From NCBI GenBank assembly GCA_020186115.1, contig WSYJ01000186.1, positions 2,463,501 through 2,527,500 on the forward strand: a DNA stretch of 64,000 nt. Reading direction: 5' to 3'. The DNA comes from Histomonas meleagridis. Its lineage: Eukaryota; Parabasalia; Tritrichomonadida; Dientamoebidae. The position numbers and the translations under genes were made by a program. This document shows, piece after piece, positions 1 to 9,131 of this stretch. Positions within the stretch are counted from its first letter, which is position 1; every line of letters starts with the position of its first letter. The notes under the pieces were generated by a model. That model saw nothing but the letters and a program-made list of their open reading frames with translations. It was not told the DNA's origin and searched no databases.

Positions 1-25
1 CACACAAAAATATTTTATTTTTACA

Positions 26-1624
26 TCACTTATTCTTCAAAGTTGTCAATGGTCTTATTATGCTTTTTTGACACACTTTTACGTCAAGCCTTTTACTATC
101 GCTTAATTTCCTCAACTCCTTATTTCTTTGCGATATGATTGGCTTCACTCTCAATTCCGTTGACGCTGACATTAGAGGCAGTGTCACTTTTTGTCTTACT
201 TCCACTTTTTGATCGTTTTGTAATTGTTTCAGCAAAACTTCGTTTGCAGTCAGCGCTCTTCCTTTTTCATTTTCCAAGGTCAATATTCGACGCTTCCATT
301 CTTCTTCGTGTCTCTGTGTTTCATGTTTTTGTTGTTCGATCAAATTTTGATATTCAGCTTTTATTACATCTGATGCAATCTTTCGGGCAGTTAAAAGTTC
401 TTTCTTTTGTAGTTGGTCACCTTTAAGCTTTAGCTCTTTAGCTTCTGTAAAGTTATGTATGAGCGCCATAGATTTTTGTTTTTTACGGATTTGTAATAAT
501 TGGTGAGATGGCTTCATGTATTGCGTATAAATATATTCGTCATCCCATTTGGATCGAAACGATTCTTGCTCTAATTGGTGTTTTGTCTCGAGTTCAATGC
601 GTAATTTCTTTTCTTTATCTTTCTCATTTTGGATTATATTGTTCCAATATTCTTCGATTTGTTGATCAGTTTGAGTAATTTGTTCGATATCATGATTTTG
701 TTTGGTTGTTAATGAGTTTGTTAAAACATTAATTATGTCGTCTATTTCCGTGGCTTTGTCATAATCTTCAGCACAAATAATATCGACTTCAACTTTATGA
801 AGATATGCTATCAAAGATTTCCTGATCTCAATAGGTGGAAGTTCTTTTGTTTGTAGCATTCTTTGGAAGCATTCATTGAGGCTATCGTCAGTGAACTTCA
901 TGTGACTCTCAAAAAGTGGCAATGAAGAATTTTGTGTTGTGTGATTAGAGCTATTAAAAACAGTGTTATAAGTGTTTTGGTTGTTAGTTTCATCATTTGG
1001 TTGAATATAAGGGATTTGTGAAAAATCATCTTTATATGTTAAATCACTTGATTGATCTTGTTCATTAGATTCTGACCCAGATAAATCATACTGGTCTTCG
1101 TCTTGAAGATCTCTTTTAGAATCAAATTCACTAAGTTCTATATCTTTTTCTGATTGATCAACTGAGACATTTCGTGTTGAAATTGGTGATATGTTTCCGG
1201 TAAGCTCCGTGAAGCTTGAGAATGAAAGTGAATCTTTTGCTGGAAAATTTGCAATTTTTAATTCTGATAAATCAAAAGAAACAATGTTTGACCGGAAATC
1301 ACCTTTTTCCTTTCGAGCTGAATCTTTGTCAAGATATGGTATTGATTCAGAAATACTTTTTTCTAATGGCGAAGATTCTCTTTTTTTAATATCTAATAAG
1401 TTATCATTTGATATTGCATTAGCAAATGAATCCCCAAGGTCAAATGAAATTGCTTCATCATCAGAATGTTTTTGAGGAATATCAGAAATTAATTCATCGT
1501 CAGAAATTCTTAATCTAGGTGTTGGTACATTAGATGGCATTTTATCCGAACTACTTTCTGCGCTAAAGTCATTTGATACTTTTGCATCTTCACTTGTAAT
1601 TTGTTCCAAATCTGTTTCATTCAT
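26..1624 (-). CDS. coiled-coil protein with acidic, Ser-rich N-terminal half
   Basis: I do not recognise a named family. The 532-residue protein has a Ser/Asp/Glu/Asn-rich, probably disordered first half (about residues 1-220). The Lys/Glu/Gln-rich helical second half (about 240-500) looks like coiled coil. A segment near residues 250-300 (PPIEIRKSLIAYLHKVEVD) begins the ordered part, and the C-terminus is basic. The open frame continues 10 codons upstream to a TTG, but the first ATG is at 1624 (MNETDLEQ), so I start there. It is transcribed divergently from the RNA-binding protein gene at 1684 across only 59 bp. An AATAAA lies just past the stop. Structural or cytoskeletal roles are possible but not shown. 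Gene reality is well supported by length and composition; function is unknown. Confidence 0.75.
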   Translation of the reverse strand: MNETDLEQITSEDAKVSNDFSAESSSDKMPSNVPTPRLRISDDELISDIPQKHSDDEAISFDLGDSFANAISNDNLLDIKKRESSPLEKSISESIPYLDKDSARKEKGDFRSNIVSFDLSELKIANFPAKDSLSFSSFTELTGNISPISTRNVSVDQSEKDIELSEFDSKRDLQDEDQYDLSGSESNEQDQSSDLTYKDDFSQIPYIQPNDETNNQNTYNTVFNSSNHTTQNSSLPLFESHMKFTDDSLNECFQRMLQTKELPPIEIRKSLIAYLHKVEVDIICAEDYDKATEIDDIINVLTNSLTTKQNHDIEQITQTDQQIEEYWNNIIQNEKDKEKKLRIELETKHQLEQESFRSKWDDEYIYTQYMKPSHQLLQIRKKQKSMALIHNFTEAKELKLKGDQLQKKELLTARKIASDVIKAEYQNLIEQQKHETQRHEEEWKRRILTLENEKGRALTANEVLLKQLQNDQKVEVRQKVTLPLMSASTELRVKPIISQRNKELRKLSDSKRLDVKVCQKSIIRPLTTLKNK

Positions 1625-1683
1625 TTCCAATCGCCACTTTTTAAAAAGTGACAATGGTTGTCACTTTTTAGCGAACAATTCTG
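1625..1683. promoter_or_regulatory. compact bidirectional promoter
   Basis: This 59-bp gap separates two divergent ATGs, so both promoters must fit here or run into coding DNA. It holds CACTTT at 1635-1640, AAAGTG at 1645-1650 (together a palindrome) and CACTTT again at 1662-1667. TCACT at 1661-1665 fits the trichomonad initiator TCA(C/T)(A/T) and lies 19 nt before the right-hand ATG. The motif match is seen; promoter use is inferred. Confidence 0.5.
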
Positions 1684-3453
1684 ATGCTTTTGTCCAAAGA
1701 AGAACAAGAGCACCTGCTAAATTGGCTTTTATATAACCTCAGACGCTTTGAAAATCAGCAGGACCCAAAGGTTTTAGCTACATATCTTATTAAGCTTATA
1801 ATGAGGGATGCTGCTTCACATGTCATCATCAACACACTTAAAGAATATATTGGAAGTGACAAAGCAGCCGAGTTTTATGATACTCTAAAGCCACTTTTAA
1901 AGATAAGAAAATTTGAAATTGATTCAAATGATTTCCAAGAGCCAGAAACAAATAATTCAAATGAATCAAAGGCTAGCCAACCTACTGAAAGGAAAAAGCG
2001 TAGTGAAGTTTCAGATAAAGAAGAAGATCGACGCAAGCGAAGCACAGATAAATCTGATCGTAAAAGCAAGAAATCCGAGAAAGAATCCGACAGTAAAACG
2101 CACTCCAAAAAAGAGAAAAAGTCCAAACACCATAAAACAGATGAAGAAAAGAAACATAAAAAATCAGATAAAGAAGGAATTCCTGAAGACGAACCCGAAG
2201 AAAAGAAGCGCAAAAAGCGTACAGACGACACCACAGACAAGCCAACCAAAAAATCACACAAATCGAAACATCGTAGTTCATCGAGTTCGAGTGAAGAAGA
2301 AACTCGACATCACCGACATCGTCACAAGCATATTGATTCCACTGACAGCGACAGTGAGCCTAAGCACAAGAAGCACAGGCGAAAGCATTCCGAAGGTCAT
2401 TCAGATGAAACAGAAAAACGCCACAGAAAGTCCTCCAAAGAGAAACGCGACTCAAAAGACGACGACCGCGAGCACAAAAGAACCAAATACGAAACATTTC
2501 CACCCGCAGAACCGGACGAAAGTTACATAAGGCGACGAAGCGAAAACGACGACCGCGCGAAATATGATTCGCCACGAAAAAGAGACAAAAGCGACGACCG
2601 CAGACAATACGTCCGCAACAGAGACAATTCGTTAGACAAAAGCGACGACCGCAGATTGTATCATGTTACGTACGACAATCGCCGCCGAAGTTATCGCTCT
2701 CCTCGGAAGCCAACAAATGACAAATCGGATTCGGATAGCCACCACAACTCGCAACGCCTTCTTCACATTAATCGTCACTACAACTACCAGAAATACCACA
2801 ACAATTACCACAGCAAGAGCAAGCAAAACGAAAGCAAAGACGAAAACGAAACGAACGAAGACGACATCTCAAAGATCGAGTGCGATCCCGTCGAAGCGAA
2901 GCGAATCCTCAAAGAGATAACGCAGATCAGCGACCGCTACAACGACGGCGACGTGGCTCCGCCGCGGATACCTCCGATCCGATACATCGTGTGCATTGCC
3001 GGGCTGTCTCCGAACCTGAACAACGTCGGGCTGCTGTTTAAGGAGTTCAATCGCTTCGGGCGGATCCTCGGGATACAGGAGAAGCACGAGCTGAACTGCG
3101 CGTTCATCGAGTACGAGGACCTCGAGGCATGTTATCGAGTTGTGAATGCGAAGCATAAGTTCTTCAAGTCCGAGTTCATTAAGGCGACTTACGCAAATCA
3201 GTACGACGAGGAAATGCTGATCGCAATCGATAATGAACACACGAAAAGCGTGCAAAACGCTATCGATAGACATAACCAGAAAATGAAGGAAAAGCTGAAA
3301 GAAGATAAGGAGAATCTCTTGGAGAAATTGATAAAAAGTTGCGAAGAGAAAATTGCGGAATGTGAAAGTTGTGATAACGAAGAAAGAAGTAAGGTGCTCA
3401 AAAAGGAAATAATGGAATTGGCAAACGAAATTGATAAATTGACAATGGAATGA
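1684..3453 (+). CDS. RBM26/RBM27-like RNA-binding protein (PWI-like + RRM)
   Basis: Predicted nuclear RNA-binding protein of 589 residues. Residues 1-75 (LLSKEEQEHLLNWLLYNLRR onward) resemble the PWI-like N-terminal helical domain of the RBM26/RBM27/Swm family. Residues about 95-385 are a low-complexity Lys/Arg/Ser/Asp/His region like the RS/RD tracts of splicing and RNA-decay factors. An RRM-like domain follows at about 428-505 (IRYIVCIAGLSPN as beta-1, CAFIEYEDLEAC as the RNP1 strand), and a Lys/Glu coiled coil ends the protein at about 520-589. Family members act in nuclear RNA surveillance and polyadenylated RNA turnover; that role here is inferred. The RRM lacks the aromatic-rich RNP1 of strong binders. 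The DNA for residues about 400-490 (2880-3150) is far richer in G+C than the rest of the gene. Confidence 0.65.
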   Translation: MLLSKEEQEHLLNWLLYNLRRFENQQDPKVLATYLIKLIMRDAASHVIINTLKEYIGSDKAAEFYDTLKPLLKIRKFEIDSNDFQEPETNNSNESKASQPTERKKRSEVSDKEEDRRKRSTDKSDRKSKKSEKESDSKTHSKKEKKSKHHKTDEEKKHKKSDKEGIPEDEPEEKKRKKRTDDTTDKPTKKSHKSKHRSSSSSSEEETRHHRHRHKHIDSTDSDSEPKHKKHRRKHSEGHSDETEKRHRKSSKEKRDSKDDDREHKRTKYETFPPAEPDESYIRRRSENDDRAKYDSPRKRDKSDDRRQYVRNRDNSLDKSDDRRLYHVTYDNRRRSYRSPRKPTNDKSDSDSHHNSQRLLHINRHYNYQKYHNNYHSKSKQNESKDENETNEDDISKIECDPVEAKRILKEITQISDRYNDGDVAPPRIPPIRYIVCIAGLSPNLNNVGLLFKEFNRFGRILGIQEKHELNCAFIEYEDLEACYRVVNAKHKFFKSEFIKATYANQYDEEMLIAIDNEHTKSVQNAIDRHNQKMKEKLKEDKENLLEKLIKSCEEKIAECESCDNEERSKVLKKEIMELANEIDKLTME

Positions 3454-4018
3454 AATAGAAAAATTGATGTAAAACATAAGGAAATTAATAAAAAAATATA
3501 TTTTTCGATTTGTTTTTGTTATATGTTATGTAATACATAAATACATTTTGTTACTGATTAATTTACAAAAAATATAAAAAATGAAAATATTTTGGGCAAT
3601 CGTTTTTTGCTACAGACAAACCTTGTCAATTTTTGTAGCAAATAATAATTTAGATGTCATTTTGCTGTAATTAAATTTGTTAGATAAAAAATAGATGGTG
3701 AGAAATTATGATATGAGAAACTAACAAAACCATATAAATTATTGATTTTTAGAATTTCTTCACATTTTTTGAGTTTCAAATTTCTGGTGAATGCAGTTAA
3801 TTAAAAATTTTATAAATATAATATCATTGGATGCATTTCCAACGATAGAATCAAATGAATGAAAAATCATCGGATTTATATTCAAAAACTGAAAAAATAA
3901 ACCTATAAAGTTAAACACATTATATATGATTTGTTGGTTTTCGATAAACTTCAAAATATATACTGAATTACATATGTGATATCTTACCAAACTTTTGCTT
4001 AAACAAAATTCAATTCCA
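3454..4018. other. AT-rich intergenic DNA with a dispersed repeat copy
   Basis: No intact gene is visible. Positions 3841-3892 match 21013-21064 at 46 of 52 bases. On the minus strand both copies read FLNIN(P/S)(M/I)IFHSF(D/N)SIV, so the repeat may be a fragment of a former coding family. Confidence 0.4.
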
Positions 4019-4350
4019 AAAGATATTTTAGTTTTTTCATCATTTTCAGGAAATATTGAACTTGTTGAATACATTCTTGAACAAGAAGGAATTGATATTA
4101 ATGCTCAAAATAGAGTTTGTTTTAGTGGTTCAATATTTCAAAATAATATTTGGAAATTATTTAAATTATTTAATACAGCACTTATTAGAGCATCTGAAAA
4201 TGGTCGTACAGAAATAGTTAAATTACTTCTTGAAAAAGAAGGAATTGATATTAATGCGGAAAATATTTGTTTATTTTATTTAATATTTGTTTCAATAATT
4301 TCATATTTCAAAATAATATTTGAAAATTATTTAAATTATTTTATACAACA
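4019..4350 (+). pseudogene. ankyrin-module remnant (two full units, one truncated)
   Basis: Two ankyrin-coding blocks of exactly 90 nt lie at 4019-4108 (ending ILEQEGIDINAQ) and 4172-4261 (NTALIRASENGRTEIVKLLL onward). The first spacer is 63 nt and happens to be in frame; the second is 80 nt (4262-4341), as in the arrays at 52.4 and 59.5 kb. A third unit begins at 4342 and breaks off after two codons into unrelated sequence. Open reading continues to 4423 but the tail does not look like ankyrin. There is no N-terminal domain or convincing start, so I call it a fragment. Confidence 0.6.
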
Positions 4351-4736
4351 ATGTAATTGCACAGAGTTGCGTAAGCAGGGGGTCTCAAGATCAAAGTTGT
4401 TAAAAAATCATCATTTATATTAAAGTGTTGATGTGTAGGAATAATTAAGATTTCTATGTGAAATTTGTAAAAAATTCATTTTTGATCGTTAATTTGATGA
4501 TAACACTGAATTTTTTTCATCGATGTGTTCATATTGGAGATATACATTCATCATATGATTTTTGTATTATTAAAAAAATTTTTTTTCCCCATCAAATTTT
4601 CTGAGATCATCGTTGATATGTTATCACATGACCATGTTATGTATTTATATATAGAAAATAACTATCACTAATCATCGAGGATGATGACTTTTTGCATATA
4701 TATTATTCTAGAAACATAAAGTTGAGTTAACAAAAT
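4351..4736. other. intergenic, nothing recognised
   Basis: AT-rich DNA with homopolymer runs and no convincing reading frame beyond the tail of the ankyrin remnant. No RNA gene recognised. Confidence 0.4.
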
Positions 4737-4928
4737 AAACATGAAGCCACTATCAATGATATTCATTCTCGTACAGATAATGATGAAATTGGTTCATATT
4801 CACCACAAATAAAATGTCCAATAATTCGAATTCATAAAAAAGAACAAAATGAACTTTCCAAAACAATTTTTAAATTTACAAACGCAAAATTTAAACAATT
4901 TTTTACACACAACATTCACCAGCTTTGA
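4737..4928 (+). pseudogene. possible orphan coding fragment
   Basis: A 64-codon open stretch without an ATG reads KHEATINDIHSRTDNDEIG and continues with protein-like composition (SYSPQIKCPIIRIHKKEQNE) to a TGA at 4926-4928. It overlaps the 3' end of the convergent gene by 13 bp. It may be the 3' end of a lost gene. Not recognised; low confidence. Confidence 0.25.
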
Positions 4929-6661
4929 GCCTGTAACTCGTTCATATCGTCGAGTTGTCTTTTTAATGTATTTACTCCGAATTTACCGTTTTCCTTTATA
5001 TCATTTTCGGACATATTTCGATAGTTCCTTAACATTTCGTTCATTACGATTCTTTGCGTCTCATTAATTCCTTCGATTTCGACGCCGTTATATAACAAAT
5101 ACGCCCTTTGCAAGAAGCCTCTTAAGTACATTGGATACGAATTAATAAGATCCGGATTCTTCAACGAGATAATTCTTTCCATTTCTTCGAAAACTGTTTC
5201 CGAATTAAACAAATTTCGAATCGATTCTTCTAATTGATTATAAATAGGATTTCCATTACGTGCTAAAAAACTCGGCTTTGTTAGCGTTGGATGAAATGCA
5301 TCAATGGAGTTAATAAGGTCATCGACATAATTTTGTGGTATTTCTTGATTTGTATATTTGAGATATTCTTTTAACTTGTCTAATAAAAGATTTGCAACAG
5401 AGTCACTGGAAGTAGCTATGGATGTACAAATGGAATTTAATAAGACATCTGGTGGCGTATTACTAAAGATTATATTAGATAACTCTTGAATGGACTCAAT
5501 GGCTTCAAATGATGTGTCCCCATTTAAAAATAATTCCCCACTTAAAATAGAAAAACAAAAACTTAAAACATCACTGATCATCTCAAGTGGAAAAACAGTG
5601 TTTTCATTGTTGTAAAGTGTGTGCTTAAGAATATTTGAGCCTTTTTCAAGAATGCGAGGTGAGGTGATGTGATTTTTGAGTGATTGAATAACGTTTTGAT
5701 TGAATTTAATTGAATCCGGCGGAAGTTGTCCAGATTGAATAAGGGTCTCAAAATTTGTTAACATTCGGTAAACGGTTTCCTCTGATGCATCTGATGGAAT
5801 CAAGATGAATTCAAGTGTTGGCTCTTGTGGTTGTAAATGTGTTTTGTCAATTGATGACAAAGCTTCTTTACATAAAGACGCTAATGAAGTATCATGATGT
5901 ATAGAGCCTGCTTCAAGTCTTGGGATTATGGAATTATCATGTTCTGCAAGAGAAGCAAGAGCTTGAATTGAATGACCACGAACTTTTGGTGGGGAATCAC
6001 CTTGTTTTACAAGAACTGCAAAAAGTATTGCATCTTCGGATATCCGTAAAGGAATTTCAATGTGAAGAAGTTGTTTTAGAAAATAAAGGGCTTGAAGTTC
6101 ATTATCACCATCATTACTCGTTACAAGAATAACAAAGGTGCAATAAAGAATACAAAAATCGGATATCGCAATGATTTGGTTTAGATTGGTTTTTGCAAGT
6201 TTTTTGAAGGTTTCGAACACCGGCGTAAGATTAAGATCTCCTGTTTTGAGGTTTTCTGAAATTGATCTTGCTTGAGGAAGTTTCGATTTTTTTTGATAAG
6301 ATTGAACTATAATTGATTTACGAGTTGAAAGTTCATTAGGAAAAAGCTGCTTGAAGAAAGAAGGAGTAAAAAGTTGTTGACCAATTTTTCGAATATATGA
6401 ATAAAGACATTCAGTGTGGGAAGAACTTCCAACAATTCTTGGACGTCCAGCAATTTCATCAGGAACTTGTCGTGCATTGAGTTCTTGCATAGTTGGATTT
6501 ATTTTAAAAATGTTATTTGATGAAGATTTATTTTGATATATATTTGAATTTCTTGGTTTAATATTGGAAACACGTGGGCCATTTAAATTCGTAGAAGTTT
6601 TTAATTTAGATTGTTGACCAAATCGACTTGGGATTTTGCTGGTGTGCTGAATTCTACTCAT
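4916..6661 (-). CDS. HEAT/armadillo-like helical protein
   Basis: The 581-residue protein has a basic Ser/Asn/Arg/Lys-rich N-terminal tail (residues 1-60, with SKIPSRFGQ and RVSNIKPRNSN), then an all-helical body. The body has HEAT/ARM-like helix pairs, for example GHSIQALASLAEHDNSIIPR and a LASLCKEALSSID stretch. Such a tail plus helical solenoid is seen in scaffold and microtubule-associated proteins, but no family signature is clear. The frame runs 31 codons further upstream to a TTG; the first ATG gives MSRIQHTSK at 6661 and I use it. The neighbour at 6779 is on the same strand but separate. Function unknown. Confidence 0.7.
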   Translation of the reverse strand: MSRIQHTSKIPSRFGQQSKLKTSTNLNGPRVSNIKPRNSNIYQNKSSSNNIFKINPTMQELNARQVPDEIAGRPRIVGSSSHTECLYSYIRKIGQQLFTPSFFKQLFPNELSTRKSIIVQSYQKKSKLPQARSISENLKTGDLNLTPVFETFKKLAKTNLNQIIAISDFCILYCTFVILVTSNDGDNELQALYFLKQLLHIEIPLRISEDAILFAVLVKQGDSPPKVRGHSIQALASLAEHDNSIIPRLEAGSIHHDTSLASLCKEALSSIDKTHLQPQEPTLEFILIPSDASEETVYRMLTNFETLIQSGQLPPDSIKFNQNVIQSLKNHITSPRILEKGSNILKHTLYNNENTVFPLEMISDVLSFCFSILSGELFLNGDTSFEAIESIQELSNIIFSNTPPDVLLNSICTSIATSSDSVANLLLDKLKEYLKYTNQEIPQNYVDDLINSIDAFHPTLTKPSFLARNGNPIYNQLEESIRNLFNSETVFEEMERIISLKNPDLINSYPMYLRGFLQRAYLLYNGVEIEGINETQRIVMNEMLRNYRNMSENDIKENGKFGVNTLKRQLDDMNELQAQSW

Positions 6662-6778
6662 CAAAATAATTCGTTTATTATTTTTTTGGAAATTTTGTAA
6701 ACCTATGAAAAAAAATGATGTGAATGGATAAAGGGCACCCCATTCATCTTTCAACTAAAAATGCTCTTAAGATAATGT

Positions 6779-7231
6779 TTAATTTTGTCTCCTTGGGCTC
6801 ACTCTGCAGCCCTCGGGTCTTGGTCTTGCAACAGGTTTTTTGCTCTTTTTGCTTTTACCTTTGCTTTTCTTCTTTTTACTCTTTTTCTCATCTTGTGATT
6901 TTTGTGGCTTATAATCATCTTCCTCGTCGTTTTCACTCTCTTCTGCTTCTTCTTCCTCATCTTCAATTTCCTTTGGAAGAATTGTGTTACGACTTGCTTC
7001 TTGAGTATTAAATATGTACCTATTACTTCGGTTGTTTACAAGAATCCGTGATGTGCCTTCTAAAGTTTCATCATCTTCAGGATATTCAGGATAGTGAATC
7101 TTATACTTTCCATCTTCAATTGAAACAATTTCTCCTTCCCATAAATCATGACCATTTTTGTCAATGATTAAAACCTTTTCTTTTGGTTTAAAATCATGGT
7201 CTTCTTCAACTGAAAATTGGGGTTTCGACAT
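6779..7231 (-). CDS. chromo-barrel (Tudor-knot) protein, MRG15/Eaf3-type N-terminus
   Basis: The 150-residue protein starts with a chromo-barrel/Tudor-knot domain (about residues 15-65: KVLIIDKNGHDLWEGEIVSI, then YKIHYPEYPEDDE), the module that reads methylated histone tails or binds nucleic acid in MRG15/Eaf3, MSL3 and MYST acetyltransferases such as Esa1. It continues into an acidic tract (about 85-106) and a Lys/Ser-rich tract (about 117-137), with an Arg-rich end. The MRG domain that follows in Eaf3 is absent, so this is a short chromatin-associated form. Nuclear location and histone binding are inferred. The aromatic cage is only partly recognisable. Confidence 0.65.
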   Translation of the reverse strand: MSKPQFSVEEDHDFKPKEKVLIIDKNGHDLWEGEIVSIEDGKYKIHYPEYPEDDETLEGTSRILVNNRSNRYIFNTQEASRNTILPKEIEDEEEEAEESENDEEDDYKPQKSQDEKKSKKKKSKGKSKKSKKPVARPRPEGCRVSPRRQN

Positions 7232-7899
7232 GAAAAAATTTGGCGGTTGAAAATCGACAAATTAAATTTTAACGTATCATTTGTAAAATTATTAAAAAGC
7301 CATAATTGATTGATATTGATCTGTAAAGTTTTGAAAACAAAGTAAACGGACTCATATTTATCGGCTAAATGTTTGTAGTTACCGATGATTGAATGCGTTT
7401 CTGTGAAACTGTAGTTTTTTGCATAGTTTATGTGACTTTTTATTTGAACGATAAGCCATTAAAGGTATATTTCCAAACAAGTTATTTCGCGAATGCTTGA
7501 GTCTTTATGGGAAATCTATATATTCAGAAAATTCCTTCGTTACACAAAACGACATTCCTTCGTTCCCATCATTTAATGATGATATTAAGGCAAGTGCATA
7601 TTCCAAAACTTATCTGGTTAACAGTACTATTTTATTTTGAAAATTTATTTTAATGGAATTAAATAATTAATGAAACAAATATATTAATGCATTAATATCA
7701 TTTTTTTTTGTTGTTGTTGTTCTATAAGTATCTAACAATTTCTATGTTGCCATGTTCATATGCTCTTATAAGTTTTGCTTTAAATATTTTGAATAAAATC
7801 CAAATATTATTATGAAAAAGAATATCATTAAAACATATATTAAGAGAAACAAATAAATTTCTTTTTATTAAAATTAATTCTTTTTTGCTCATGAAGCAG
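7232..7899. other. intergenic, nothing recognised
   Basis: AT-rich DNA between the chromo-barrel gene start and a decayed coding region. No gene or structured RNA recognised. The minus-strand promoter of the chromo-barrel gene should lie at its left end. Confidence 0.4.
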
Positions 7900-8895
7900 A
7901 TATAATTACCAGATGTTGCAATTGATTAATTATAATGCAAAAAAAGTTCCAATACCACAAATGAAGAATTGTTCAAAGAGAATTTTGATACTGTTGCCTG
8001 ACAGTGTTATTTTATACAAATTAATCTATTTGATATTTTTACATTTTCCAAATGGATTTCATATGTTCATTATTTATGAACTTTCTGGTAATCGAATCTT
8101 TGGTGATAATTTTAGTTCCATCAAAAATAATACATTCGGGTTGGTGTTGTTTACACATAAACAAAAAATAAAATTGTAGGTGGGAGATCAACAGAAAATT
8201 TCTTTAGAACAATTTCAGCTATAAAATCTTTGGCGGAAAAAGATGAACTAATTGCAATTATGTTGCAAGTTGCATCTATTTACTCATGTAAAGATATCTT
8301 CGTCAAAAGTTGAAACTATAAATTACACAAAATGTGGTGATTTTTATGCAATGATTGAAAAAGAAGCAGTATACAAAAGATATTCGCAGTTACCAAGATG
8401 CAGGTTCATAATGTATGGTTGGATGAGGAAGCACACCTGAAGTTGAAATTATGAAACTATGTTCTTCATTTTGAAAATTTGATAAAGGTGATAATTTCAC
8501 AACAATGAATGATGAGGATCTTAAAGACGTTATAACCATCTTCAAAAGTAAGTACAAAGTAATGTGGAAGTTTTAAAATTCCTTTAATCAAAAATGGTGT
8601 TTCATATATTTTGCTTATGTAAACTTTACTAAACTAAGGTTTACAGTCCACACCACAACTAATAAGCATGTTTCCATGCCTTGTATTTTAAAAATAAACA
8701 TGTTTAATTAATACTGCTTCATTATGTCCTTGTATGGTAAAACTATATTATTCAGAAATCAACGAATGAAATTTTGAAGCTGAATATGAAAATGATGTTG
8801 GCTTAAACCTCAATGACCAACAGGAAATAAATATGAATAGATCTATGTTAAATTTTATCATCAATGATGTAAGTACCACCTAATATATATTTCAT
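7900..8895 (+). pseudogene. decayed protein-coding region
   Basis: Short protein-like reading frames follow each other on the plus strand in different frames: MLQLINYNAKKVPIPQMKN from about 7913; VGGRSTENFFRTISAIKSL and ELIAIMLQVASIYSCKDIF around 8178-8300; TKCGDFYAMIEKEAVYKRY around 8330-8400; NFTTMNDEDLKDVITIF around 8500; NDVGLNLNDQQEINMNRSM around 8790-8850. They are broken by stops and shifts. The composition is more coding-like than the true spacers. The family is not recognised. Confidence 0.35.
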
Positions 8896-9131
8896 AGCGA
8901 AAATTAAACCACAGTTAAAAATAATTTTTTGATTTTTAAATTTAGATGTTTTTTTTACCATCCATTTGTATAATAATATTAAATATTCTCAAACTTTGAT
9001 TGATGAAATTTGGGTTTTTTTATGTGGAAATTAGCGGTTTTTGATCGGACACTAGAGCACATTTTCACTTTTTCTAAATGGACGTCCAATTGTAGTGATC
9101 AACTTTTTGAATGCATGTTTGGCAAAACACA

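Noticed and set aside
1191-1475. Plus-strand open frame inside the first gene
   Set aside because: Antisense shadow of a longer, better-composed coding region.
2663-2920. Thr-rich overlapping frames in the RBM26/27-like gene
   Set aside because: Low-complexity shadows created by Lys/Arg/Asp-rich codons in the true frame.
9078-9095. Five-codon upstream ORF before the NMT gene
   Set aside because: Without a mapped transcription start it may not be in the transcript at all.
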